Under the pieces are notes generated by a model, which saw only the letters and a list, made by a program, of their open reading frames with translations, was not told where the DNA came from and ran no database searches. Of a stretch of DNA of 35,150 nucleotides, positions 15,701-23,563 are shown piece after piece (the stretch's first letter is position 1; every line of letters begins with the position of its first letter). The DNA comes from Paludibacteraceae bacterium. GTDB taxonomy: Bacteria > Bacteroidota > Bacteroidia > Bacteroidales > Paludibacteraceae. The stretch is from assembly GCA_024401475.1 (NCBI GenBank), contig JAKSKZ010000038.1:1-35150 (forward strand). Direction: 5' to 3'. Position numbers and translations under genes: made by a program.

Positions 15701-15894
15701 CAGCTGAACACGCTGTTCTGCACACGGGAATTCTCACTTGCCTGCTCAAGCATGAAGCTTGTGGCAAGACGGATGTTGTCGTTACGGCCGAGATTGGCGA
15801 ACATGATAACACTGGCCTTGCCTTCTTCAACCTTCTTCTGGTTGTAGGCAATGGCTCCAGCGAGGAAGTTACCTGTACTGATTCGTGCTATCAT
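12745..15894 (-). CDS. MOBP-type relaxase (MobA/VirD2 family)
   Basis: This 1049-aa protein would nick oriT and pilot the strand in transfer. The N-terminal ~160 residues form the relaxase domain: MIARISTGNFLAGAIAYNQKK with candidate catalytic Tyr17, and the histidine motif HDDIERQHIHVVSVRVD with His116, His123 and His125. The other ~890 residues are long, mostly helical and of unrecognised domain content, much longer than small Bacteroides Mob relaxases. I chose ATG 15894, not the upstream 15981, because the domain starts there and the longer frame runs into mobC; the chosen start is 16 nt after the mobC stop. It sits in the operon mobC-relaxase-unknown, transcribed from the promoter next to oriT. 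Confidence 0.9.
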   Translation of the reverse strand: MIARISTGNFLAGAIAYNQKKVEEGKASVIMFANLGRNDNIRLATSFMLEQASENSRVQNSVFSCSLNLNQIDLNNLRQVRESQGEEAENDLYRQIAQRYMDGMGYGKQPFIVFKHDDIERQHIHVVSVRVDEEGKKVNNTFEHMRSERVRQEVNKEFGLSTKGELKRSELTPEVRRAFDQHIADTRQEFISRSKVELTQLSKPEALAEGDSDLRHKMSNILKFVNENYEPKNISEYNKVLSQFNLVCKKVEGESANGKAYAGCQYAVADEKGQPVSHLIKASAISRDFSLNAMELKFAHASGSSQARFGETQSKQFVKDIIDLAVSAPQKHTLDSVLDVLKQRGVNSQVVYSRDDDKKVIGLTFIDNVNGHTFNASALGKAYSAGNLQRQIDQHNAKMGEGSLIPKDKYALAFKQMNQDFTQCKAENNIYLTTSAIKAMLDFRDRMEQSLMEKLLLTPAQASMCFDKFHRNALASLHVNELNENEYLKKQVQVNVQFAKLIPNEQDRADFLCRSGVLVQPKADGGMVFTSAHKTSVQVDLDTIIENTKQTRIPITEAPFKPWAIPTPSEDLKEYTKTERSFVKSVVLGEVKRIKGDFSETAKYLGGEHQSEAFSRVAVDKDLFSNTAKAFNAIKRELQRETYKYESDTLQNIDRHDQKFIDKFMSLGHNAVSAAAMLDKFKQDAKATMPAVLEKEHNVADNRIVTAVLFAQKIEGPSDRMEFLNRMGIETKMTTFGYLKFGLKNRSDYQIDWQDVVGKSKGRIEPGTSLLFEHALPTATIENARAFNKEERNFVSHYVAGDWGKAGIDLRFQTAKAYLPQSEKNDVQRLNVSNSLVGMLDRNPNATIDAIVKAMLYRGYIIRKAEQSGSYLVGQHNADKDSYAVLPKNLATRLDASGFNEVYPQIKAMVISDEFRSSQKLNALQMVSRAIDYNDDRMFQNAVDYVARQNPVLADAMREAVRVKGSDRPDYERVQTLLFEYHGQSAIKLPPPTGECDSLRPDGKFSDYADTLRHLKEGSMLSSSVAQARKDLGLDQENNDNKQSNSNKF

Positions 15895-15910
15895 AAAACG
15901 GCCTTTAAGC

Positions 15911-16315
15911 TTATAGTTTGAAGTTGTCGATAATGGAATCCACCCTGCGGAGTTTCGACTGGAGCTCCGGAAGGTATTCAAGAACCAAGTCCAGCTTGCG
16001 CTTCACGTCCTCGTCGGTGGTGGTGTAACCGGCTGCATTGAGGAAATGGGCAATCTGGTTGATGTTGTTGGTGGTATGGTAAATATCACTTTCCAACTGA
16101 CGGATTACCTGGCGTGACTCCTTGTTGGCTTCGTTGAAAAGCCCAAGGTCGTCGGATTTGCGGACCAGCTGCATGAAGAAGTCTTTCTGGTTTTTACAGT
16201 TGCTCTTTTTGAACTTTTGGTCAAAAAGATCCTTGTCTTCCTGTGACATACGGAAGCGAAGATTGTAAACGCATACCGGACCTGCTGGTCGCCCGCCTTT
16301 GTTCTTTTCTGCCAT
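15911..16315 (-). CDS. mobC: MobC-like relaxosome accessory protein
   Basis: This 134-aa protein begins MAEKNKGGRPAGP, then LRFRMSQEDKDLFDQKFKKSNCKNQKDFFMQLV, consistent with a ribbon-helix-helix DNA-binding fold. The segment NNINQIAHFLNAAG at about residues 83-96 is the conserved MobC signature. Such proteins bind oriT and help the relaxase open the nick region. It is first in the mob operon, 16 nt before the relaxase, and directly downstream of the oriT-like structure at 16355-16477, its likely binding site. The Ala-Glu-rich start with GGRP is common in this family. Confidence 0.88.
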   Translation of the reverse strand: MAEKNKGGRPAGPVCVYNLRFRMSQEDKDLFDQKFKKSNCKNQKDFFMQLVRKSDDLGLFNEANKESRQVIRQLESDIYHTTNNINQIAHFLNAAGYTTTDEDVKRKLDLVLEYLPELQSKLRRVDSIIDNFKL

Positions 16316-16354
16316 TATCGAGAGTTATGAAGTTCTTGTTTTCCTTAGATGTTT

Positions 16355-16477
16355 GGCAGCCGCAAGAAGGCTGCCCACCTCACGGCTCTTAAGCAGTGAG
16401 GCAAGATGTCAACCCCGTCTTAGCGAGGGTTGGGAGTTTTTGTAGGGAGGTTTACGGACTACAAAAACACATCTTGC
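16355..16477. other. oriT: Candidate oriT with three-way-junction folding potential
   Basis: Just upstream of mobC, inverted repeats are packed together: GGCAGCC/GGCTGCC (16355-16361, 16369-16375); CCTCAC/GTGAGG (16378-16383, 16396-16401); then a nested set. The outer stem GCAAGATGT/ACATCTTGC (16401-16409, 16469-16477) encloses CAACCC/GGGTTG (16410-16415, 16427-16432) and GTTTTTGTAG/CTACAAAAAC (16436-16445, 16459-16468), with only three unpaired bases between helices. All stems are perfect. Position beside mobC and the relaxase supports oriT. The nick site cannot be placed. Confidence 0.75.
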
Positions 16478-16478
16478 T

Positions 16479-16525
16479 TTACACTAAAGTGTAACAAAAG
16501 TAGCGAAACATTTCCGATCCGCAAA
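16479..16525 (-). promoter_or_regulatory. Promoter of the mob operon with palindromic operator
   Basis: On the minus strand TTTG (16522-16525), a 19-nt spacer and TACTTTTG (16495-16502) match the Bacteroidetes consensus closely. The palindrome TTACACT-AA-AGTGTAA (16479-16494) overlaps the expected start of transcription, a good position for repression by MobC or another regulator. The transcript would carry the whole oriT structure in its 5' leader. Confidence 0.8.
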
Positions 16526-16786
16526 ACCTGAAGAACCAAATTTTCCAGAAATGAATTCCAGCATAAAAGAAATAGCCAAAGAGCCAGTCCAAAAGAGAAA
16601 ATTGAACAAACCAAAGAAGTCCAAAACAGACCACAGCCAAATCAAAAACACAAAACTGAAACAATAAAAAACAGACTGAAAAGAACATTCCAAAACACAA
16701 AACAACACCCCTACCCCATCAAGATCCATTAAAACAAAAATCCAAATACCGGCAAACACATAGAATCAAATCAAGCAAAGTAACAA
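16526..16786. other. Gene-free, T-poor lead-in to array A
   Basis: No gene is supported. The plus strand is very rich in A and poor in T. Minus-strand frames here are long only because that strand lacks A-containing stops; they translate to low-complexity Phe/Leu/Cys/Val sequence. Confidence 0.7.
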
Positions 16787-19080
16787 AGAAAACCGAATAC
16801 ACCGAAAGAAAACCGATAAACAACCAAGAAAACCAAAACCAACATGAGAAAACCAATCAATGGAAAAATCAGAAACACAAAACAAACGAAATATCCAAGC
16901 CCCGAAAACAGAATAGAATCAATCAGAATACGGAAAACCAAAACAAAACATAGAAAACCGATAAACAACCAAGAAAACCAACAACGCACAAGAAAACCCA
17001 ATCCAAAAAGAAGATAAAGCATACAAAAAAGAACGAAAATCCAAACCGAGAAGACAAACATACGCAACAAGAGCCAAAATAAGGCCGAAATAAGGCGCAC
17101 AGACGAGCCAAAATCCAAAATACGATAAAATGCCCGTCCGACACACAAAAAGCCCATTAAGGCAAAAATAAACGCATGACGAAAAATTCAGCCAAATTCA
17201 GAACAATAGGAAAACTGAAAAACAACCAAGAAAACCAAGAATAAAGCGGGAAAACCAAGTATCAAAAGGAAAACTCAAACAAAGAAGAAAAAGAATCTAA
17301 CCCCATCCCAAAATTCGCAAGCACTACCCCACAAACCTCAGAATGGCAAAGATGCCCAAAATAGAACGCCCTGACGAAATGAAATTCAAAAGTTGATGAA
17401 CGAATCAGCTTCCGTGAAAAATCAATTGTAGAGCAAAAATGCCAAGAATCCAGAAAACCTGACGATGAGTTCAAAAAGAAAACCCACCTCAGAACAGAAA
17501 ACCGAGAAAGCAAGAAGGAAACCCAAAAACACATCGGAAAACCTAAACAAAAATAGACAACCGAAATCACCAAAGTCAACTCCAACCAAAATACAAAACC
17601 GAAAGTAAACAGAGGAAACCCAAATATCAGTTAGAAAACCAAGATACAAAAACAGTAAAATTTTAGAAATGGAAAACTAATAACTAACAAGGAGAACTGA
17701 AACAACAATCGGAAAACCGAATATAAGCAAAGAAAACTAAAAACATATTTAGAAAACTAACCTAACAATAGAAAACCAACCAAACAAAAGAACAACTACT
17801 TGACACGAAAGGAAACCAACGAAAGCAAGGACAACCAAAAAGCAAAAGGAAAACCAAAGGAATGACAGAAAACTGAAATGAGAGCAAGAGCACCAAATGA
17901 AGATTGGGAAAACCAACAAGAGCAGAGAAAACTACAATCAAAATAGAAAACTGATGATAACCCGTATGATTATTCAAGTAAAAAGGAAACCGAATCTAGA
18001 ATAAGACAACCGAACCTGTAAGGGAAAACTCGAATGCAATTTAAGAGAAAAATGACTATAGGGACACTGACACAATAAAAAGAGAACCCAACACAACAAA
18101 AGGAAACTCAATAATCAATAGGAAAACTGATAATATATTGAGAAAACCAAAATAAAAACAAGAAAACTAAACAACATTTCGGAAAACTGAATAAAAATCT
18201 ACAGTGGCTTCGCAATCTCCAGAACGGATTGTCTCTGAAAAATAATTACGAAATTCTGTTTCGAATTGTGAGAAGAAAATTTGGACTGGAGATTTGACAA
18301 GAAAGTTTGCAGCCTATTCAAGAATTAGACAACCCTACCCTACCCATGATAAGCAACCCTGTTTCGCATTACGAAAATTTGGAACCGAATTAGAGAACTA
18401 TATAGACAACGGGAAAACCGATAATAAACAAGAAAACTTGTTGGTTTTCGGGAAACCTATAAGAAAACCGAGTTTACGCAAAGAAAACCACACAACAATT
18501 CGGAAAACTGAAATTAGGATTTAGTCAAGAAGATTTTTAGACGCTTGTCTTTTGACAATAAAATTGACGAAGTTTGCATTTGCATATTTGTTAAGACGAA
18601 AATATATTTCACTTACGTCAAGGGTCTGGTGAATTGAAAAATCAAAACACATATAGTGACCAATTAGAGATTAAAGTAACATGATCCAGACTGCGAAAAT
18701 AGTTCATATAAGCGAATAAGGACATAAAATTGCAAATCGGAAAACCGACAATACAATGAGAAAACCAATAATCAAACGGAAAACCCATAGGAAAACTAAC
18801 TAACAAATCGGTTAACCAAATTAGATATTGGAAAACTAAAGGAGTAAAAGTTTTCCCTAAAAAGAAAATAAGAACTGTTATGTAGCTGGATCGGACAAAT
18901 CAATGTATACAAGTTTAGAATCTGATAAGAACACTAACAGCAGACAAATGATAAATCTCTTCAAGAAGGAAAACCAACTTGTATAGTGGTTTTCTCAATG
19001 ATGCAAAGAAAACCACAAGGAAAACCGATGTAATTTTTGGAAAACTAAAGAGAAAACCGATAAGACTAATGGAAAACTCA
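16787..19080 (+). repeat. Array A: about 48 degenerate RGAAAACYRA motifs with 20-nt spacing
   Basis: By eye about 48 copies of GAAAAC followed by C or T, nearly all within RGAAAACYRA, all in the same orientation apart from a few inverted ones. Spacing is often exactly 20 nt: starts at 16787, 16807, 16827, 16847; 16932, 16952, 16972, 16991; 17711, 17731, 17751, 17770; 18121, 18141, 18161, 18181; 18739, 18759, 18778; 18790, 18810, 18830. Some steps are 12 nt. The 10 nt between motifs are not conserved. Gaps lie near 17005-17205, 17285-17440, 18200-18410 and 18520-18735. Two inverted pairs (18432-18449, 18986-19016) can form hairpins. No gene is supported in the array. Confidence 0.9.
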
Positions 19081-19200
19081 AATTATAGTCTTTTAATGCT
19101 TATTTTGATACAGGACGTTATTTTTCACCAATGGGGGCTTTGAGGAAAATGATAGAACACCATAGACGCTAAAAGAAAACATCTCAAAAAAACTAGAGAT

Positions 19201-19635
19201 ATAGGCAAGCGTAGCTTTTGCAAAATATTTAAGCAAAATATAATATAATAACTTATGGGTTGGCGGGATTCTATGTTATAACAAATTGAGTTATAAATTT
19301 TTAAATACATAGAAAACAACTGCTATTGCGACATAATGGCGAAACATCTGCGACAAGATGGCGAAAATTTTAAAGGCATTTACGACTAAATGGCGAAAGT
19401 AAATCAACTAATGCGACAATTTGAGAAACGCCATAAGCAACTACATAAAAATGATGTAAAGAAAAGGATTTTGAGATAGAGTAGGGGAGTAACAGGAGTT
19501 TGCGAAACTTGACAGAAGTTTTAACTGAAGACTGATTGAGATAAGGATACCCTTTGTGTACTACCTGTTACCTGAACTTATAAGAGAAATAAATATATCT
19601 CGATGGCAGGCTTCGCTTTTGCAAAATATTATTAG
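19201..19635. repeat. Pair of ~30-bp degenerate repeats inside the gene-free region
   Basis: The block ending GCTTTTGCAAAATATT occurs at about 19201-19230 and again at about 19603-19630, with similar sequence before it and AT-rich sequence after it. The two copies lie about 400 nt apart on the boundary between arrays A and B, flanking four direct iterons. Role unknown. Confidence 0.5.
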
Positions 19636-21820
19636 CAACTTATTAAATAAATATGGTTTGCCAAAAAACGAAACATAAGTGGTTAAATAATAGAAATTTA
19701 ACTTATACTATAAAAAGATCAAAACGACAAATTGAGAAACTATTGCGACCTAATGGCGAAACTTAATCCATGCTTTGCGACTAAATGGCGAATTAAACTC
19801 CCCAAATGCGACGGATTGAGAAATATAGACTTATATTGAGAATTACCTGAATTCACGAACGGATTATATGCAAGAATGCTGGTTTACAAGTTACTTTGCT
19901 CCACGATCTGTGATATTATATTTAAACACGGCTCACTGAATATGAATGATTACGACTAAATGGCGAATGAAACTGACGGGATTATCTCAATTTGTCGCAA
20001 TAGCATATCATTGAATTGCAATTGTTTAGGTAGATTATGTATGAGATCTCCATATTTGAAACGGAATTAAGCGAATAACAGATTTCTGTAGAACCTTAAA
20101 AACAAGATGTTTATGCCATACATAAGCATCTATTGCGACAAATTGGCGAAAATATAGTCTTATATTTTCACGATACTTATGTCTTTCTCAATTTGTCGCA
20201 ATACATATATATATAGTATCTGGAACTTGATGCAAAGAGATAACCCAATACGTGCGCTGCATAAGAAGAGATTCATATAATCAATAAAACATTTGTTTTG
20301 AAGAACTTACAAACAAACTGACTGTTTGATAATTCTATTGCGACAAATTGGCGAAAAATTATTGAAATAAATCCTTTCTCAAATAGTCGCAATAAGGAAA
20401 CTGTATGAGACTCCAAAATGTCGCAATAGTACTGATTTTGGGTTAGATGATATATACAGATATTAATCCTTATTTGTTATCAATTAGGGGAATACGCAGA
20501 ATAATTTCAAGTATTGCGACAAATTGGAGATGGGGACCAACAGGATTGTGCAAACTTCTTCTCAAATTGTCGCAATTGTAAATCGTTGAAAATCATCAAT
20601 AAGAATATCATTATTGCGACAAAATGGAGAATTATTGAGTTTCGCCGCCGTGTCGCAATAAAAATGAAGGTATTGAAATATAGATATTTATAAAATAACT
20701 TTTTTTGAATATGCTTATTGCGACAAATTGGCGAAAATTGTAAGTTATGAAGCGTATGATATTACAGTTGTTACAGGCTTTGTAGTAACTATCTGGAACA
20801 AAGTGAAATGTGGTTAATTTGCATGGATTGGACTTTTCGTATTACGACAAATTGGTTCGCAAAAAGTCGCAATAACAACACCGGAACCGTCATTCCACTT
20901 AAAGATCCATACCTATATAATATAGTGTAGGGTAAATAAAGCTTTGCCTATTGCGACAAATTGGCGAAAATGAATTAGTTTACAAATTGTCTTAATAATC
21001 CGAATAATTTATAGTTATGTCACTGATTTTTAAATACATTTCTTATGACAAATGTGTGAGATGTCCATATTTCTATTCTAGTCCTTCTCAAATTGTCGCA
21101 ATCAATAAGTCAGAAAACAGGATTCATACATCATTATTTTGCTATTAAGACAAATTGAGAAATATAAAAGGTGATTCATTTTCAGTGTCTTATGAAAATT
21201 CTTTTGCCTATTGCGACAAATTGGCGAAAGTTGGGCAATAAATGAGTACTGTTGGGCTTTAAAAAGGGCTGGTCCTACATATTAGTCCTTCTCAATTTGT
21301 CGTAATTATAACATGCTGAATATCAATATATGTGTATTAAAAGCACAAATTAGACAGTTTTTTACGTCGAAAATCAGCGTAAAGAAACAGAATATAAGTT
21401 GCTGTTATTTAGATAGATATATTTGTGATATATAATAAGTTGTTATTGCGACAAATTGGCGAAAATTATGAGTTTCTAACTTATTGAATCTGAGTGGGGT
21501 AGAGGTCCTTATATTTATATATAATGTATTGCGACAAATTGTGCAGTCGAGTAGGATGTCATCTTTTACTTGTGGTTTAAACGGGATGCTTTGTTTATGG
21601 AGCAATAAGTAATAATCACGAATGAGAGTAATATTTATCGGCAATCTAGAATTGAAGAGAGTTGGATTGAGGGATATTTTTCAGTAGGAATTTTTTTGAC
21701 CAATTATGACCTCACGTCGTGAAGGTTTGTGCAACCTGAAAATCCACATTGGGGATTGTTGAAAAATAATTGCGACAAAATGGCGAAAATATTTTGTATA
21801 TTGCGACAAAATGGCGAATT
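19326..21820. repeat. Array B: about 32 iteron-like repeats in both orientations (candidate replication origin)
   Basis: Direct copies of ATTGCGACAAATTGGCGAAA or close variants start at about 19326, 19348, 19379, 19411, 19722, 19743, 19775, 19804, 19950, 20131, 20336, 20512, 20612, 20716, 20840, 20949, 21143, 21209, 21444, 21527, 21769 and 21799. Inverted copies (TTCTCAAATTGTCGCAAT) start at about 19981, 20184, 20375, 20411, 20557, 20640, 20856, 20979, 21085 and 21289. The last two direct copies lie just before repB. This is the pattern of iterons bound by Rep_3 initiators, but with far more copies than usual. Copies at 20979, 21143 and 21527 are degenerate. No gene is supported in the array. 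Confidence 0.88.
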
Positions 21821-21832
21821 TTGGAACGTATT

Positions 21833-21848
21833 AAAAGTTTTAATTCAT
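21833..21848 (+). promoter_or_regulatory. AAAAGTTTTAATTCAT leader motif before repB
   Basis: This 16-bp motif ends 3 nt before the repB start at 21852. The same sequence precedes the coupling-protein gene twice (6912-6929, 7004-7021, minus strand) and a 12-bp part overlaps the start of the gene at 12741. It could be a translation-initiation element or a shared regulator site. It supports the start at 21852. Confidence 0.55.
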
Positions 21849-21851
21849 TTT

Positions 21852-23180
21852 ATGAAAGATACTAAAGGCAATAAACAAACTGAAACAGAACAGCTTACAA
21901 ATGCTGAACAGGGTTCTCTATTGCCCGTAAGTCAGTCGAATGCAACAAGTATCATCAAGCAACCATGGCAATTAACCAAGGTACAGTATGACTTTAATCT
22001 TATTGAAAAAAATATCTACACTAAGATTATCGAGAAGTGCCAGAAGTTCATGAACGGCGAGAACGACAGTAATTTCCAGGTTGAAAACACTGAGTTCGGT
22101 GACTATCCGGTCATCACGTTCGCCATCAATGAGATTGAAGGCTACCGCCATTACGACCGAATTAGGGCAGCCCTTGACCGAATCACGCACTCGTCTTTCG
22201 GCGTTCCGCTTGAAGAGGGGTGGGACTTCGACCAAATCAATATGTTTCAGGAAGTCAAGTCGGGCAAGGAGAAGGGTGTCGTTTCCATGTCACTTACCAT
22301 CAAGTTCTTTGATATCCTCCGGAACATGCATATCTACAAGCTTCTTGACACTGAGGTTTGTTACAGGTTCCAGAGCGTGTATGCCGAGCGAATTTACGAG
22401 CTCTTGGTGAACAACAAGACCAAGGTGTCTTACATGATCGAGAACCTGAAGAAGATGTTTAAGTTGGAGGACAAGTACAAGAACAACGGTGACTTCATCA
22501 AGCGAGTAATTCTGCCTGCCCAGAAGGAGATGAAGGAAATGGACATCTGTCCTTTCTATTTCGAATATGAGTTGGGCCGTGAAGGAAGAAAGGTAGTCCG
22601 CATTGACTTCATCGTTATTGAGAAAGCGGATGCTGCACGAAAGAACGAGAAGATTGAACAGCTGAAGATTGAAACCGCCTCGGTTGTCAAACTCAGTGAC
22701 GACATCATTGCTTCTGTGAAGGCTTGTTTCCCTAAACTCGTCATAAGGGAGGACGTGAAACTCAAACTGATGAATGCCCAGTTGAACTTCGGTGTCAACG
22801 AAACCTGTGGCTTGATTGTCCAAATCAAGGTGAAGTACGACAAGGCGAAAGCGGAGGGCAAAATCAAGGGCACCATGAGTGCTTACTTCATCGGCACGCT
22901 TGAGCGTATGACCGAGGAGCAGAAGCAAAAACGTATGGAGATGTATATACAAAAAGCTCCAACCATTCAGAGGAATGATGATAAAGACTATCCGTTCCCA
23001 AGAATCAACGAAGTCAAGGATGATGAGTTGAATGCTGTAGGCGAAGATGATGAATATAAATATTATACACAAAAGTATGTTGCTCACTTTGCAAAGATGA
23101 TGAACTATTCGAAGGCGCAAGTCATTGAGCAGGGCTTTGAGGAAATGGGCAATGGCTTTTGGAAATTTAAGAAGGTATAA
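21852..23180 (+). CDS. repB: Rep_3-family replication initiation protein
   Basis: This 442-aa protein resembles plasmid initiators of the Rep_3/RepB family, which bind iterons through two winged-helix domains. Supporting segments include the first winged helix (QPWQLTKVQYDFNLIEKNIYTKIIEKC at about 36-62) and YAERIYELLVNNKTKVSYMIENLKKMFKLEDKYKNNGDFIKRVILPAQKEM near 177-226, the typical second-domain pattern, followed by FYFEYELGREGRKVVRIDFIVI. About 180 extra C-terminal residues of unknown role follow. I chose ATG 21852, not 21729, because the upstream part would be encoded by iterons and unrelated sequence. Iterons at 21769 and 21799 lie within 85 nt of the start and suggest autoregulation. 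Confidence 0.9.
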   Translation: MKDTKGNKQTETEQLTNAEQGSLLPVSQSNATSIIKQPWQLTKVQYDFNLIEKNIYTKIIEKCQKFMNGENDSNFQVENTEFGDYPVITFAINEIEGYRHYDRIRAALDRITHSSFGVPLEEGWDFDQINMFQEVKSGKEKGVVSMSLTIKFFDILRNMHIYKLLDTEVCYRFQSVYAERIYELLVNNKTKVSYMIENLKKMFKLEDKYKNNGDFIKRVILPAQKEMKEMDICPFYFEYELGREGRKVVRIDFIVIEKADAARKNEKIEQLKIETASVVKLSDDIIASVKACFPKLVIREDVKLKLMNAQLNFGVNETCGLIVQIKVKYDKAKAEGKIKGTMSAYFIGTLERMTEEQKQKRMEMYIQKAPTIQRNDDKDYPFPRINEVKDDELNAVGEDDEYKYYTQKYVAHFAKMMNYSKAQVIEQGFEEMGNGFWKFKKV

Positions 23181-23320
23181 AAGAATCATTCAAAATATTG
23201 TGCTGATAGCTATCTTGGCAACAAAATCGGATATCTCATTTACAGTATGCAGCACTCCGTATTACCTCAATCTGTATTGAGTTTTCAGATCCTTTACGTG
23301 ACAATTTTGAACTTACGTTC

Positions 23321-23355
23321 ACAAAACCATCCTATTGCCAATAGGATGGTTTTGT
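23321..23355. terminator. Perfect 16-bp hairpin after repB
   Basis: The arms 23321-23336 and 23340-23355 are perfect complements (ACAAAACCATCCTATT against AATAGGATGGTTTTGT) with a 3-nt loop. It lacks a T-run, so it is either a weak terminator, an RNA 3'-end stabiliser, or a protein-binding palindrome. Confidence 0.6.
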
Positions 23356-23374
23356 GAAGCATTGGCAATTTGAG

Positions 23375-23450
23375 AAAACTACAATTTATAGTAATTTTTT
23401 TAAAATAACAAATATGCTGTTATTTTTTTGACAAAAAGGCTTTAACTTTG
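23375..23450 (+). promoter_or_regulatory. Upstream hairpin and promoter of T9SS cargo paralog 1
   Basis: The -7 box TAACTTTG is at 23443-23450, with a weak -33 (near 23419). An inverted repeat AAAACTAC/GTAATTTT lies at 23375-23398. Both are repeated in front of paralog 2. Confidence 0.7.
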
Positions 23451-23503
23451 CAGAAAGTTTTTTATCGTAGTTTATCTAATATAGAAATCAGCATAAAAGA
23501 ATT

Positions 23504-23548
23504 GAAAAGGATCTTTCATAAAAGATGAAAGGTGCTTTTCTTTTTTTT
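23504..23548 (+). terminator. Terminator-like leader hairpin (possible attenuator), paralog 1
   Basis: A 16-bp stem with one mismatch (arm from GAAAAG at 23504, partner ending CTTTTC at 23540) and a 4-nt AAAA loop is followed by eight T (23541-23548). It lies about 50 nt after the expected transcription start and 16 nt before the signal-peptide start codon. The same structure precedes paralog 2. Confidence 0.7.
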
Positions 23549-23563
23549 GCCTATAATAACAAA

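Noticed and set aside
16479..17977. Several minus-strand frames of 70-130 codons in the A-rich region
   Set aside because: They are open only because that strand is T-rich; products are hydrophobic low-complexity Phe/Leu/Val/Cys sequence and frames overlap each other.
18294..18524. Plus-strand 76-codon frame inside array A
   Set aside because: Much of it is made of the GAAAAC repeat (repeated Lys-Pro and Lys-Thr), with no promoter or conserved feature.
16787..19080. CRISPR array
   Set aside because: The conserved part is about 10 bp, spacing is about 20 nt, repeats are degenerate, and there is no cas gene. CRISPR repeats are longer and near identical.
19326..21820. Integron attC sites or retron-like inverted repeats
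   Set aside because: There is no integron integrase, no gene cassettes between sites and no reverse transcriptase. The match to rep-proximal iterons is simpler.
22290..23189. Minus-strand open frame (299 codons) opposite repB
   Set aside because: It mirrors repB codons, has no recognisable domain, and no promoter or start context.
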